Positions 22,496-33,964 are shown, numbered from the stretch's first letter. The stretch is DNA of 64,000 nt from Pelecanus crispus (GCF_030463565.1 NC_134660.1:1724001-1788000); one strand, 5' to 3'. Numbers and translations are program-made. Notes: generated by a model from the letters alone, not told the origin.

Positions 22496-24386
22496 GCTGT
22501 TCCTAAAGTTCCTTCCCATCTAGGTGTCAGGGGAGGGAGGGACTTGCTCTGCTGCTTGGGCATGGAGAAGGTCCAGAGCTTTTGTTCCGAGGCTGGATGC
22601 GAGTGGAGCAAGCGGAGCGGTCTCTGCCGCGGGGGTGATGGTCTTTGCGGACACGGCTGAGATCCCAGGGAGGTGGCTCAGTCCCATCTTGCCAGCAAAC
22701 CTGCGTCCCCGTTTGGGGAAGAACACCTAATGTTTGTATCCTGCCTGGAAGGTTTTGTAGGTTGGTTCTGGAGGGTGCTCTCATCCTGCTGATTTGGAAC
22801 AAAATTTTATAGCCTCCTTTGTCCAACCTTGAATTCTGCAGAGGTTGTTGCCATCCACCTCCCTCTATCAGGGACCGGAGGCAGATGAACAATGAAATGG
22901 ACCATAAAAACTACCAAAGCGCAGAAAATACCCATGGAAAAGCTCCTTTTTCAGCTGGAGATGGTGCTTTTTCAGCCGGATGGGTGCAGCCTTCAGTGGC
23001 GGTGTGCCTGGCTGTCAGGCTGGCGAGATCCCATGGCGCGGTTTGCTCGAGCCGGCTGCTCTGGGCCGAGCCCCGCTGCGCTCCCTGCAGCCTGCTTCAA
23101 GGTGGGGAATGACCTGGCTCGCTCCTGCAGCGTGAAATTCAGATAAGCCGGGACGGTTTTCTTGCGTGGAAGTTTTCAGCTCGGCATTGACCTCCTTGGG
23201 GCCAAAAGAAGGGGAAAAAAAATTCATCCTTCCTTAGCTTGGTTTGGGTGGGACCTGCTGCGGGCAGGGTGGGAGCCACCCGAGCTGCTCGTGCAAGAGG
23301 GAATCGGTGGCTTTGAAAGCAGCGGGCACGTGGCACTTGCGTATCTGGCCAGTTTTTAAACCCTAAAAGTGTTTTTAGTAGGGACCCGAGTTACCGTGCA
23401 CGTGCCTGAAGGAGCACGTGGGTGCGGGGAGAGGTGCAGGGCTGTGCCCCAGCGGGGTGGGCTCTGCTGCGGGGGGTGGCTGGGGCTGAAGTCTTGTCCG
23501 GGAGCATTTTGGGGAGGAAACCGCTGGAAAGCAGGGTCTGCAAAAGGACGGATCTTCCTGCTTCCAGTAGGAAGGGAACTGGCTGTTGTCCTTTTGTTCT
23601 CTGCAGTTAAGATCTGCCCTTGGGATGATTTGACCCTTAAAATTGATCATCAGGTCTGAGCCTGCCCGTTGGAGGGCTCGTCGGGGCCCCAGACACCCAC
23701 CCGAGCCCCCTCGGCTTTCAGGGATGGGGGGGATTTATCCGTGTTCTCCGAGCAGCCCCGGTAGCGCTCCCCTCCCTGGCCCCTCGCTCCTCATCCAGAG
23801 TCTTCCAGGTGAGATGGGGCAGGCGGGACCCCCCTCCCAAACATCCCCCGGGATTACTGGGGTCCCAGCGGCGCTGCCTCCGCCCGTGCCTCCAGCTGAA
23901 AAGCACAACTGGTGCCCAAAAACGCGGCGGCCTCCCGGGGTGAGCTCCCTGTGCCCCCCCCAGGGTGCTCCCCGCCCCAGCCAGGGCTTTATCCCGAAAA
24001 TCGCTGATGGGCAGCGAGTAACACTGGATCCGGACTTGCCTTTAGAGAAGGAATGAGCTGATAGCGGCAGCTCCGAGTGCAGGACCTCGCGCTGCTCGTC
24101 GCCAGGACTGTTGAACCACCCTTTGGTAGAAATGCAGCTTTGCTTAATTTTATCTTTTTTTTTTTTTTTTGGTGTGTGCTTAATTTATTAAAATAGTTGC
24201 TGTATAATTTATTTTCATAAACTATATTAAAAAGTTACTAAATGGTAAAAAAACAGACTTGCAGGCCAATCTTTCAGAAGAAAAAAAAAAATGTTTTTGA
24301 TATAAACATGACAAATGCACTTTTGGGTGTGTTTGGTTATTTTTGGGGGTGGGGAAGGGGAGCCTGGCTGTACCTGTGGGTTTGTC

Positions 24387-24394
24387 TGTATATA
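24387..24394 (+). promoter_or_regulatory. Pumilio-type element TGTATATA in SOCS7 3' UTR
   Basis: Exact match to UGUANAUA, the PUF-protein recognition consensus, about 260 nt upstream of the distal poly(A) signal and next to an AU-rich block (24140-24245). As RNA it could recruit PUM1/PUM2 to limit SOCS7 mRNA stability. An 8-mer alone is weak evidence; the 3' UTR location is what makes it plausible. Confidence 0.35.
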
Positions 24395-24644
24395 TTGTAT
24401 TAATAGGCATGTTTGGCCTCTCGTGTGGAGACGTTCGTAACTGCTGCAGGTCCTGTTGGGGAAGCTGGCGTGAAGTTCCTGGGTTTCGGTTGGGTTTTCT
24501 TTTTTTTTGTAAGTCGTCAGTGAGGGAGAGCTGACTTCTGTGTTTGTAACTCATTTCTATTGTCGTTTTGACTGATGGCTTTGGTTTTTGGGGTTTTTTT
24601 TTTTTTGGTTGGGGGGGTGGGAAGGGAAGAGAGCGGGGGTTTGA

Positions 24645-24650
24645 AATAAA
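24645..24650 (+). terminator. SOCS7: Distal poly(A) signal of SOCS7
   Basis: AATAAA in gtttgaaataaaataattgg, followed within 15-40 nt by a GT/T-rich element (attgttttatgcgctgtgtg). This is textbook cleavage/polyadenylation architecture. Cleavage is expected near 24665-24675. It is the best 3' end for SOCS7, and the sequence changes right after it from AT-rich to GC-rich intergenic DNA. Confidence 0.8.
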
Positions 24651-26383
24651 ATAATTGGAAATTGTTTTATGCGCTGTGTGTTGTCTTGAGTCCCGACCCG
24701 CTGACTCCCCACCCTGGGCTCCCCTTTGCCCCCCGCTTGCAGCATCCCCATGGGGTGGGATGGGGACCCGGGGCACGGAGACGCCCAGCTCCTGCTCCCC
24801 AATTTCACCTCGTCCCCCTTCCCGGCTGCGGGAGCCACGTGCGGTGCTTCCCCCACTCCCCGCGCCCAGGCGCTTTGAACGCCCCCGAATTTGGCAGATC
24901 AAAGGCTGCGGAGCGACAGAATGGGGCTGAGCACCGGCTGCTGTGCGCAGGGGCGGCTCGCCGCATCCCCCCTCCTCCTCCTCCTCCTTCACCGCTTCTC
25001 GGGGCAGCAGGGAGGTGTCGGGGTGCGGTGGGGTCCCCATCCCTCCCACCGTGGTCCTTGGCGCGGGGCTGTGCCCCAGCCACGGGCAGGGTCCCCGGGC
25101 CAGGGCTCCGCGTGGGGACAAAGGCCCCATTGACGGGGCCAGACGGCCTCTCCGGGCGCCATCCCACATCTGGGGCCTCCTCGTGAATTTTTTCTCCGCT
25201 GGTCCGAGCCTGGGGGCCGGAGCCAAGATGCCAGCGGCCCCCTCCATTGCCTGCCCGCAGCCCCTAAACCCCGCGGGCGGGATGCTCCCGGCAGACGAGG
25301 GGAGCGGGGAGTTTTGGGGTTCACCCAGGGATGGCTGCGCCCCGGGACTCACCCCGGAGGCTGCCCCAGGGCTGCGGGGAGCCACGCGCCCGCGGCGGGG
25401 ATGGGGCACCCCCTCCGTGCCCCCCGCAGCCCCATAAAGCCCCTTTGTCCGGCCGCCTCCGAGCCGCCCTGGAAAAGCCCCAACATGGCTGCGCTGCGCA
25501 GAGCTTATTTTTAACATCTCATTAGCATCAGAAAGCAGCAAATTTCCCCCGGTCCCCGGCGAGGTTCGGAGCCCCCAGACAAAAGCCGCTTTCTTCCCTC
25601 CCGCGCTCCCCGCTCGCCTGGCCCCCGGGGGGCTGCTGCAGCGTGGGGCCCCCGGGACCCCCACCCGTGGGTCCCCAGGGCCAGCGGGGTGCGGGCGAGG
25701 TGGGGGGACCTGGGGGGTCGAGCATCGCCGGCTCCCGGTGCTCCCTGCCCTGCGCCAGCTCGGAGCCTGGCAGGGTCCCCGGCCAAAAAAAGCCCTTGGG
25801 GTGTCACGGCGCGGCTCCCTCGCCCCTAACCCCCCTCCTCGGCCAGCCCTGCCCGAACTGCGAGGCCGGGCTGACCCGGAGGCGGGGTACGGAGCATCCT
25901 GTCCCCCCAGCGCGGCGCCGGCTCGGGGCCGGACCATGTCGAGGGGATGGGGTGGGTGCTCTGCCCCTCCTCATCCTCGCTCGCCTCGATGCGGGGCCGT
26001 GGAAGGGAAACTGAGGCACGGTACGGAGCCATGCGGGGGGACCTGAAGCGGAACGTGGGGCCGTGCCCGGGAAGCCGAGGCTGGGCGCGGGGCCGGGTGC
26101 TCCTGGCCACGGCACGCAGGGTGCTGGCAGTGCCCCAGCGGTCACCGGGCCGCGCTGGGCCTGGCACCGGCGCTGCCTCCGAGCTAATATTTACCCAGGC
26201 TGGAGGGCTTGGCCACCGTGCTGGGAAATGCCGCGGCCGGGCCAGGGGCCGCGAACCCGCCGCTCCCGGCAGCGCAGCCGGTGCCACCCGCCCCGGTGCC
26301 ACCCCGACCCTGGGCACGGCCACCGGCCCCGGCACCCATGGGGCTTCTGCAGCCCGCCGGGAGAAGGGAGCTGGGCGAGCGGA

Positions 26384-26998
26384 GGGATGGAGGGTGGGTG
26401 GTGAGGAGGGGGTGGGATGGAGGGGAGGAGGATGGACAGACAGACGTACGGGTAACGGTTGGGGAGCTGGATGGATGGAGGATGTGTGGATGGGTGGGAG
26501 GAAGGAAGGATGAATGGGGATGGATGGGAAGATGGAGGAAGGATGGATGGAGGGGAGGATGGCTGGGGCTGGAGGGAGGGATGAAGGGGTGAGGAGGGGT
26601 GGAAGGATGGATGGAAAGATGGAGGAAGGATGGATGGATGGAAAGATGGAGGAAGGATGGAGGGATGGAGGGGAGAAGGATGGATGGATGGAAAGATGGA
26701 GGAAGGATGGAGGGGAGGAAGGATGGATGGATGGATGGAAAGATGGAGGAGGGATGGAGGGATGGAGGGGAGGAAGGATGGATGGATGGAAAGATGGAGG
26801 AAGGCTGGCTGGATGGAGGGGAGAAGGATGGATGGATGGAGGGGAGAAGGATGGATGGATGGAGGGGAGGATGGTTGGGGTCTGGAGGGAAGGATGAAGG
26901 GGTGAGGAGGGGAGGAAGGCTGGCTGGATGGAGGGGAGGAAGGATGGATGGATGGAACGATGGAGGAAGGATGGATGGAGGGGAGGATGAAGGGGTGA
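26384..26998 (+). repeat. GGAT/GGAG-type tetranucleotide-derived repeat
   Basis: About 615 bp built from GGAT, GGAG, GGAA and AGAT words, often in higher-order blocks such as ggatggatggaaagatggag. The + strand has almost no cytosine. No precise long unit holds throughout, so this is a degenerate microsatellite-derived tract. It keeps all frames open and explains the very long antisense His/Pro/Ser-rich ORFs. Confidence 0.92.
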
Positions 26999-27049
26999 GT
27001 TGGGGTGGGTGAAGGGCAGCAGGAGGATGAGGAGCGGGAGGGGGTGTGA

Positions 27050-27359
27050 GGGGAAGCTGGGGGGCAGGGATGCGGGGCTGCGGGGATGGCGGGAGGGGCA
27101 CGGCGGGGGACTGGGACGCGGGGGGGGGGGGCCGGGCGGAGGGGAGGGCGGCGGCGGGTCCCGGGTGGGCCGGGCACGGCCCCCTCCCGCCGCCGCTCGG
27201 ATGACGCCGCTCCCGGGATGCGCCGGGCGGCGCCGGGCGTGGGCGGCGGCGGCGAGAGGCGGCGGCGGCGGCGGCAGCGGGGCCGCACCGGGGCGAGCCG
27301 GCTCCGCCACCGGCCCCGGGACCGGCCCATGGCCATCCCTCGGCGGCCCCATGGAGCAG
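27050..27359 (+). promoter_or_regulatory. CpG island with candidate upstream first exon
   Basis: Dense CpG, GGCGGC runs and several GC boxes from about 27060 to 27480, inside otherwise intergenic DNA. A good donor (CAG|gtagga) follows 27359. An in-frame open segment reaches it from ATG 27201 (53 codons) or ATG 27351 (Met-Glu-Gln). Both end in phase 0, which matches the phase-0 start of ARHGAP23 exon 2, so a distal ARHGAP23 promoter is possible. It could equally be a non-coding RNA start. No transcript evidence is visible. Confidence 0.4.
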
Positions 27360-30300
27360 GTAGGAGCGGCCGGGAGCGGGGCCACCGCGGCGGGGACGGG
27401 ACGGGTCCGGCACCCACGGGTGCGGTGCCGCTGCGGGGGCCCGAGGCTGGGGAAAGCCTCGTACCGGGACCCCCGGCCGCTCCCCGCCGCCTCCCCGGGG
27501 GACCCCGCCGGCTGCCGGGGGGACCTTGCACGCCACCCCTGTGCTGCCCACCTGCTGCTCGGGGACCCCCTTTGGCCTGCCCGGCTCCACACCCACCTTC
27601 CCCAGGCCCCCCGGCTGCTGCACCCCGCCGTCCCCGTCACCCACCTGCTTCCCCGGGCTTGCCCGTGCCCCACCCCAGCATCACCTACCCGCCGCTCGCC
27701 AACCGGGGACCCCCAGCATCGCCCGCCTCCTTCAACCGGGACCCCCCCGGGGACGCCTGCCCGCTGCGGGGATGCGCAGCCCGGGGGCCGAGCTCCTGCC
27801 CACCCCGGTCCCCCGTGTCCCATCCCTGCCCCGCCAACACCAGCGCTCCCACCGGCTGTGGCACACGCGTGGGCTCCTTGCGTGGGCACCCGTGGGTGCT
27901 CACCCTGCCCAGGTGCCTGCCACTGGGACGGTTTCTTGCCCCTCGCCCAATGTGGAGGGGACGGGTGGCCGGGAGGGGACGGTCCCCGCTCTGCCACAGG
28001 TTTCCGTCGCAGCCCGAGGTGCGTCTCGCCCCGCTGGCTGCGAGCAGCGTGATTTGGGGAAGGGGTTTCTGCTCGGGGAAGGAGCTGGAGCTGCCATGGG
28101 GTGTCTGCTGTGGGGTGTGGAAAAAGCTGAGGGGGGCTGGGCTGGGGCTGTTGGTCTTTCCTCTGCCTCCCAGTCCTGGTTTTCGCCAGCCAACACCTCC
28201 AGAAGCCGCCCTGGCCGCCGTGCCCAGGCCGGGCTGTGATGTCCCTCCCCGGTGCCCACCCGGAGCCGTGGGTGCTCCCGGTCCCCCCACGCCATGGCTC
28301 TGCGTGGACGGGGCTTTCCCAGCTCGGCTCCCTGGGCTGCGGGGTTGTTCCCCCTCTGGGCATCTCCCCCCACCCCGCCGCTGCGCACCCAGGCGAGGGG
28401 TCCAGCTCCCTTCCCTCCGCGCCCCTCGGGCTCTGCCTCGTGTTTTCGCCACCTGCCCCATCCTTCTGGCTCGGCCCAGATCCCAGCGCAGGATTTAATG
28501 CCTCGTGTGTGCCCCTCCCTGGGGCAGGAGGGTCTGGGGCTGCACCGGGGACCGGGGCAGAGCCGTCGCTTTGGGCATGACACGTCCCCAGCACGCGGCG
28601 AGGGTTCACGGCACGTTGGGGGCCGCGTGCTGGCGAACCCCCCTCCCCAGCCCGGGGAAGGGCCATGGCCGGGAGAGGCGGCGCAGGGAAGCGCGCAGCG
28701 TGGGCGAGCACGCGCCGGCGCCTTCGCCAGCCCCGCCGGACCCCCGGGAGCTCGCGCGCATCCGCCCCGCTGGAGCGGCGAAAGCCAACGTGGGGGCCGC
28801 ACGTGATGCGCCAGTATCCCCATCCAGGGGCTGCGAGCCAGGGAACGGCATCCTCCCTGGGGCTGCGAGCACCCATCCCTCCGCACCCGCAGCCCCCCCT
28901 GCCCGCGGCTGCCCGGCGTGCCTCAGGGCTCGCTTTCCCGCTGGAAAAATCCCCCCTCGCGCAGATCCAGCTGCAATGCAGAGGAGCTCCCGAGCAGCCC
29001 GCGTGCCTTCCCCACCACCCTGATTGGCGGCGACGCCTTTGGAGGAGCCGTGGTGATTTTAGGCCGTGAGCGGCAGCAGGTTGGCATGTGCCTGCCGGCA
29101 CGCGGGCAGGGCCGGCAGGATCCGGCGGCGGGGGCAGCCCTGGCCAGCCGCCCTCCCGTCTCCCGCTGCCAGCTGCGATGGGCCGCGGCAGCCGGGGATG
29201 CACGGAGCCAGGGGTCCCTGGGGTACCCCGATTCCCAGCAGGATTTCAGCCCCTCCCTGATGTGGGATGAGCATGTAAGTCCGCGCCGGCCCCCCGCACC
29301 CCGCCGCCCTCCTTCGCTCTGCCTCGCCGCTGGCTTTCCTCCCGATCCCATCCCAGATCCCTCTGGCCTTGCTCTCTTGCTCTTGTTTATCCCCCGACAG
29401 ACCCGCTGGCGGGCAGGGGAAGGAGGGGTTGGGGCCGTAACCCTTTCGTCTCTCCGCCGCCGGCTCAAAATGGCTTCACGCCGCGGTGGTTGCTGAGAGG
29501 GGAGCGGAGCTCTCAGCCGGGAGGCGTCTGCCCGGGGCCGGGAGGGTGCTGAGCGCCAGGGCGTGCACCCGGCTTTGCCACTGTGCCGCGGCGAGCGGGG
29601 TCTGCGTCAGCCCCCACCCAACGTTGGGGCACCCGACGCCGGGTGTCCCTGTCCCCAGCCCCGCTGCTACGGGCAGGGCACGGTCCCGCTCCGGCTTCGG
29701 GGAAGCTGTGGCCAAGTGGTGCTGCTGCCGTGCCCTGCCGCGACGCCGCTGCCCCTCCGGCCGCGCCAGCCCCGCTCCCGTGCCCTGCTTTTGCTTTCCT
29801 TAATTTTAATTCGAAGGATTCAGTTAAAACCCATCGCCCAGCCGGGATTCCCCTCTCTCGCTCCCTTTGTCTGCGGCGCGGAAGCGGCTCCGCAGGGAGC
29901 GGCAGCCTGGGCGGGCGGGGGGCTCACGCTCCCCCCAGCTCCGCTTCTTCGGCTGCCGGGATTTGGGCTGGGGGGCGGGTGTTGAGACGTGATGGATCCG
30001 CGCTGCTACGCCGGGCGGGGTGGGCAGCGAGGGGGGCAGCTGCCTTGGCAGCGGCAGCCAGGATGGTGATTTTCGGGTGGATGGGTATGGAACGGGGTGC
30101 GGGGCGAGTGGCGATGGCAGCCCCGGGCTCGGGGACGCCCTGCCGGGGCGGTGTGTGCCGTGCCGTCCCTGTGCATGGGGACAGAGGAGCCGGGCATCAC
30201 GGGGGGCTGCAAGCGGGGTCTCGGTGCTGGGGTGGGGCCAGGGGAGACAAAGAGGGCTGGGAGGAGGGAGGGAGCATCGGCTGGCTGGGTGCGTGCTGGC

Positions 30301-32756
30301 ACCCTGCTCCTTGGGGACCCTCATGGAAAAGCTGCCCCAGGAGTGGGGCTGGGGTCTGGGGGGTCTCCTTGACCCCCCTCCCCAGACCGTGCACCCAAGA
30401 ACGGGGGTCACCCCTCGCTGGGGATGGCTGCTTCTCCCTGACCTCGTGCCAGGGTCCATCCCCGTCTCTGTACCTTGCACAGAGCAGGGGGTCAGGGCCA
30501 CCGTGGCCAGCTCAGGTGCGTCACCTCCCCAGTGGGGGTGGCACCGGCGAGGCCATGCGGGGACCCAGGAGTCCTGGGGGTCCATGGTGGGGTCCTGCCG
30601 GCAATGGCTCTTCCGCGCCGGGCTGCCGGGAGGGAGGTGAGCATGCGTCCCCTCCTGGGGGGACACAACAAGGACCCCCAGGAGCGGGTGCTGCCAGGCG
30701 GAGGACAGGAGCCGGTGGCTGGTGGGCGCAGCCGTGGGATGGCTCCATTCCTTCCCATCGACCGGCCGCCGGGAAAGGCGGGATGTCGGTCGGCTCAGCG
30801 CTCGGAGCCAGACCGAGCTGGAGGGGATGTTTCCTGGAAAGTCTCTCTGGAGAGAGGCCGCGGCGGAGCCGGCTGGGCTGGCAAGTCCTGCCACGGCTGG
30901 GCAGGGCGAGGGCAGCTGGGCAGGCAGAGGGCAGGCGTCCAGCGCGTCCCGGCGGCACCCGGAGCTGCTCCGCTCCACCGCCGGCGGGAGGTCACCAATC
31001 CGGGGGGGCTGGGGACAGCGGGACCCGCCGCGGGGCCGGGGGGTGCTGAGCGTGGGTGGAGGGTGGCCGGAGACGGGGTGCGGGCGTCCGGCTGCGCCCG
31101 TCGCGGGGAGGAAACGTCCCGTCACTCGCATCCGACTGTTCCCTCCAGCTGCTGGGATGGTTCCCGAGGCCGGGGCAGGAGACAGCGGTGGTGGCAGCGC
31201 TCCCGCACGTCCCCCTCGGGCGGTGGCACCCGCACGTTTCCAGCGCACGGGATCTCCCATCCCACCCGCCCGTTGCTGTGGGTGCTGTACCCCAGGGTGG
31301 CGGGTGCTGTACACCGGGGCGGCTGTTTCAGCATTCTGGGGTGGCCGACCGTGCTGTCCGCCTGTGGTTGTGCGTCTATGGCTGCGTGTGAAGTGTGCGG
31401 AGGGTGACAGCGCTGCGGGAGCTGCCGGCCGGGCGGGATGTGCCTGTAAGCAGGATCAGGCCCCGCGGCCTTGCTCCAGCCCTGAGTTCCCGGCACTTCC
31501 GCAGCGGCAGCCGATGGCTGGGTCATTTATTTTTTCTGGTGGTGCTGAGGTTTCTCCGGGTGCCCGGAGGAAGTCGTTGTTGATACAGACTTTCTTAATT
31601 GTGTCACGGAAAACTCGCGCTCGGCGGCTGGGGCTGCGCTACGTGGCGCGGGCTGGCAACCCCGGGGCGTGCGGGGCAGCGCGGGCAAACCGTGGGTGTG
31701 GGCAGGGAAACGGCTGCTCGGGGGGGTGCTCGGTGAGAGGGTGGGGGCCAGCACCGTCCTGGGTGCGGGGGCATCGCGGGGCTGTGCCAGAGCCCTTGGC
31801 GTCAGCCCGGGCTGCACCGTGCGCCCGGCGCTGGCCTGGCACGAGCGGGAGGTCGTCTGGCCCCGGCACTCTCCCTGCACCCCGGGGTGCTCCGCAGATT
31901 TCCACCTGCAAGCGGCCAGCCCCCACCGCTCACCCCGTCGCCCCGCGCACGGAGCCCTGTCCCCGCGGGGGACCGGGGTGAGGACGGTGACGCCCGCCCG
32001 CAGCGGAGGAGCCATCTCGGCGTCGCCGCAGTGGGAGGCTGGGAGGCCATCCCGCCGGGCCCTGGCCCGAACCCCCTTGGGCTCAGCCCCCGGCCAAACC
32101 CCGACTCCAGCCCCGGCGCTGCCACGGCTGTCCGTCCTCCCCACCCTGCGTCCGTGCGTCCCCGCGGGCTGTGGCCGTCATTCCTCCCTGGTTTCCTGCG
32201 CCTCCTCCCGCTTTCCCGTGACTCAGGGCTCGTGCCGCAGCGTCGCCGCCGCCTGCCGCCGCCGAAGCGCCTTTGAGGTGCCGTTTGCACCCCGAGACTC
32301 AGGTGTGGGAGTTAATTTACTCGGCGGCTGCTTAATGACGGCTTTGGGATGCTCTCCTGCGGTCCAAGCCGGGCCAGGCCGGCCCTGTCTGGCTGTCCCC
32401 ATCCCTCTGTCCGCCAGGCCAGGCTCCGTCCGTCTGTCCTGCTGTTTCCCGTCTTCGCCGTTTCCTTTCCCCGTGGGTCTGTGTCAGCCTTTGTCCCTCA
32501 GTCAGCCCCAACCCGGGTGTTTCCGTCCCCGTGTCTGCCTGTGCCAGTCCCCGTCAGTCCTGTCCCCTGTCCTGGCGTTTCCTGTCCGTGTGTCCTTCCG
32601 CGCTCCTCCTCCCGCATCGCCTGGCCTGGGCCTCACCCTGCCGGTCCCTGTCCAGCTGTCCCTGTCCCGCTGTCCTGTGATCCCTCTGCCCACTCCCTCC
32701 GTGCCCACCCTGGCCGGTTCTGCTCCCAGGCCGTGTCCCTCTGTCCTGGCTTATCC

Positions 32757-33620
32757 TGCCCTGGGTGTCTCCTGCCCGTCCCTGTCCTGGTCCCTGGGTG
32801 TCCCCTGTCCATCCCTGTCCTTGTCCCTGAATGTCCCTTGCTTCGTCCTGGTCCCGGGGTGTCCCATCCATGTCCCAGTCCCTAGATGTCCCTTGCCTGG
32901 TCTTGGTCCCTGGGTGTCCCCTACCCATCCCTGGGTGCCCCTTGCCTGGTCCCGGGGTGTCCCATGCCTGTCCCAGTCCCCAGATGTCCCCTGCCTGGTC
33001 CCAGGGTGTCCCATGCCCATCCTGGGGTGTCCCCTGCCCATCCCTGGATGTCCCTTGCCTGGTCCCGGGGTGTCCCATTCATGTCCCAGTCCCGGGGTGT
33101 CCCCTGCCCATCCCGGGGTGTCCCCTGCCCATCCCGGGGTGTCCCCTGCCCATCCCGGGGTGTCCCTTGCCTGGTCCCGGGGTGTCCCCTCTCCATCCCG
33201 GGGTGTCCCCTGCCCATCCCTGGATGTCCCTTGCCTGGTCCCGGGCTGTCCCATTCCTTGCCCGGTCCCGGGGTGCCCCTTGCCCGGTCCCGGGGTGCCC
33301 CTTGCCCGGTCCCGGCGTGTCCCCTGCCCATCCCTGGATGTCCCTTGCCTGGTTCCGGGGTGTCCCCTCTCCATCCCGGGGTGCCCCTTGCCTGGTCCCG
33401 GGGCGTCCCCTGCCCAGCCCAGGGTGCCCCCTGCCCATCCCGGGGTGCCCCTTGCCTGGTCCCGGGGTGTCCCCTCTCCATCCCGGGGTGTCCCCTGCCC
33501 ATCCCTGGATGTCCCTTGCCCGGTCCCGGGGTGCCCCATTCCTTGCCCGGTCCCGGGGTGCCCCTTGCCCGGTCCCGGGGTGTCCCCTCTCCATCCCGGG
33601 GTGTCCCCTGCCCATCCCGG
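32757..33620 (+). repeat. 21-22 bp minisatellite upstream of ARHGAP23
   Basis: About 865 bp of tandem variants of TGTCCCCTGCCCATCCCGGGG (21 bp) and a sister unit with TTGCCTGGTCCCGG (22 bp), roughly 35-40 copies. The 5' part is more diverged and the last 500 bp more uniform. It ends about 345 bp before the ARHGAP23 start codon. Because units differ by one base, reading frames rotate and remain open, producing artefact ORFs of over 800 codons. Confidence 0.92.
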
Positions 33621-33964
33621 TCCCCGCTGTCCCCCGTCTGCGCCCGCTCCGGCCCCCGGCCCGGTGCTCCGGCAGCGCCGGTTGCGGCCCCGCTGTGCCG
33701 GTGCCCGCCCCGCTCCGGTGCCCGCGGTCCCTCCCGCCGGGGCGGGCCGTGCCGGGCCGGGCCCCGCCCGTCGCCGCGGGCGCCCGGAGGAGGCGGAGCC
33801 GCAAGCGGGGCCGGGGCCGGCCCAGCCCCAGCCGAGCCGTGCCGAGCCGTGCCCAGCCGGACCGGAGCGTGCGGGGCCGGGCCGGACCGGACCGTGCCTT
33901 ACCGAGCCGAGCCGGGCCTTGCTGAGCCGGGCCGGACCGAGCTCAGCCCGGCCGCCGCGCCCCG
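33621..33964 (+). promoter_or_regulatory. ARHGAP23: ARHGAP23 promoter / 5' UTR region
   Basis: CpG-dense, TATA-less segment between the minisatellite and the ATG at 33965, typical of a housekeeping-type CpG-island promoter. It contains GC-rich boxes (about 33775-33830). From about 33830 to 33952 there is a degenerate direct repeat of CCGAGCCGTG/CCGGACCGG words, presumably in the 5' leader. The transcription start site cannot be placed from sequence. Confidence 0.6.

Larger units (their letters stand above)
18489..24672 (+). other. SOCS7: SOCS7 3' untranslated region (long, with one predicted intron)
   Basis: About 6.2 kb follow the stop codon with no coding exon. The stretch ends at a canonical AATAAA with a GT-rich downstream element. 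Human SOCS7 mRNA is known for a similarly long 3' UTR. Contents: predicted intron 18526-18824, a two-module minisatellite (21497-22015), candidate upstream AATAAA signals at 20845 and 22490, a 16-T run at 24155-24170, an AU-rich stretch (about 24140-24245) and a TGTATATA Pumilio-type element at 24387. Extent is inferred from the poly(A) signal, not from transcript data. Confidence 0.75.
24673..32756 (+). other. Intergenic region between SOCS7 and ARHGAP23
   Basis: About 8 kb of GC-rich DNA with no gene I recognise. It holds a GGAT-type repeat (26384-26998), a CpG island with a possible first exon (about 27050-27359) and a few AT-rich islands that stand out (25500-25550, 29790-29830, 31520-31615, 32300-32350), which may be regulatory. 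Long open frames on both strands come from low stop-codon density and do not resemble protein families I know. Confidence 0.7.

Noticed and set aside
24222..25937. Minus-strand open frame of 571 codons
   Set aside because: Low-complexity Gly/Arg/Pro translation overlapping the SOCS7 3' end; explained by base composition.
25826..29203. Minus-strand open frame of 1125 codons
   Set aside because: It runs through the GGAT repeat (giving His/Pro/Ser-rich translation such as SIHPSFLP) and GC-rich DNA with few stops; no domain, no splice logic, and overlapping frames are equally open.
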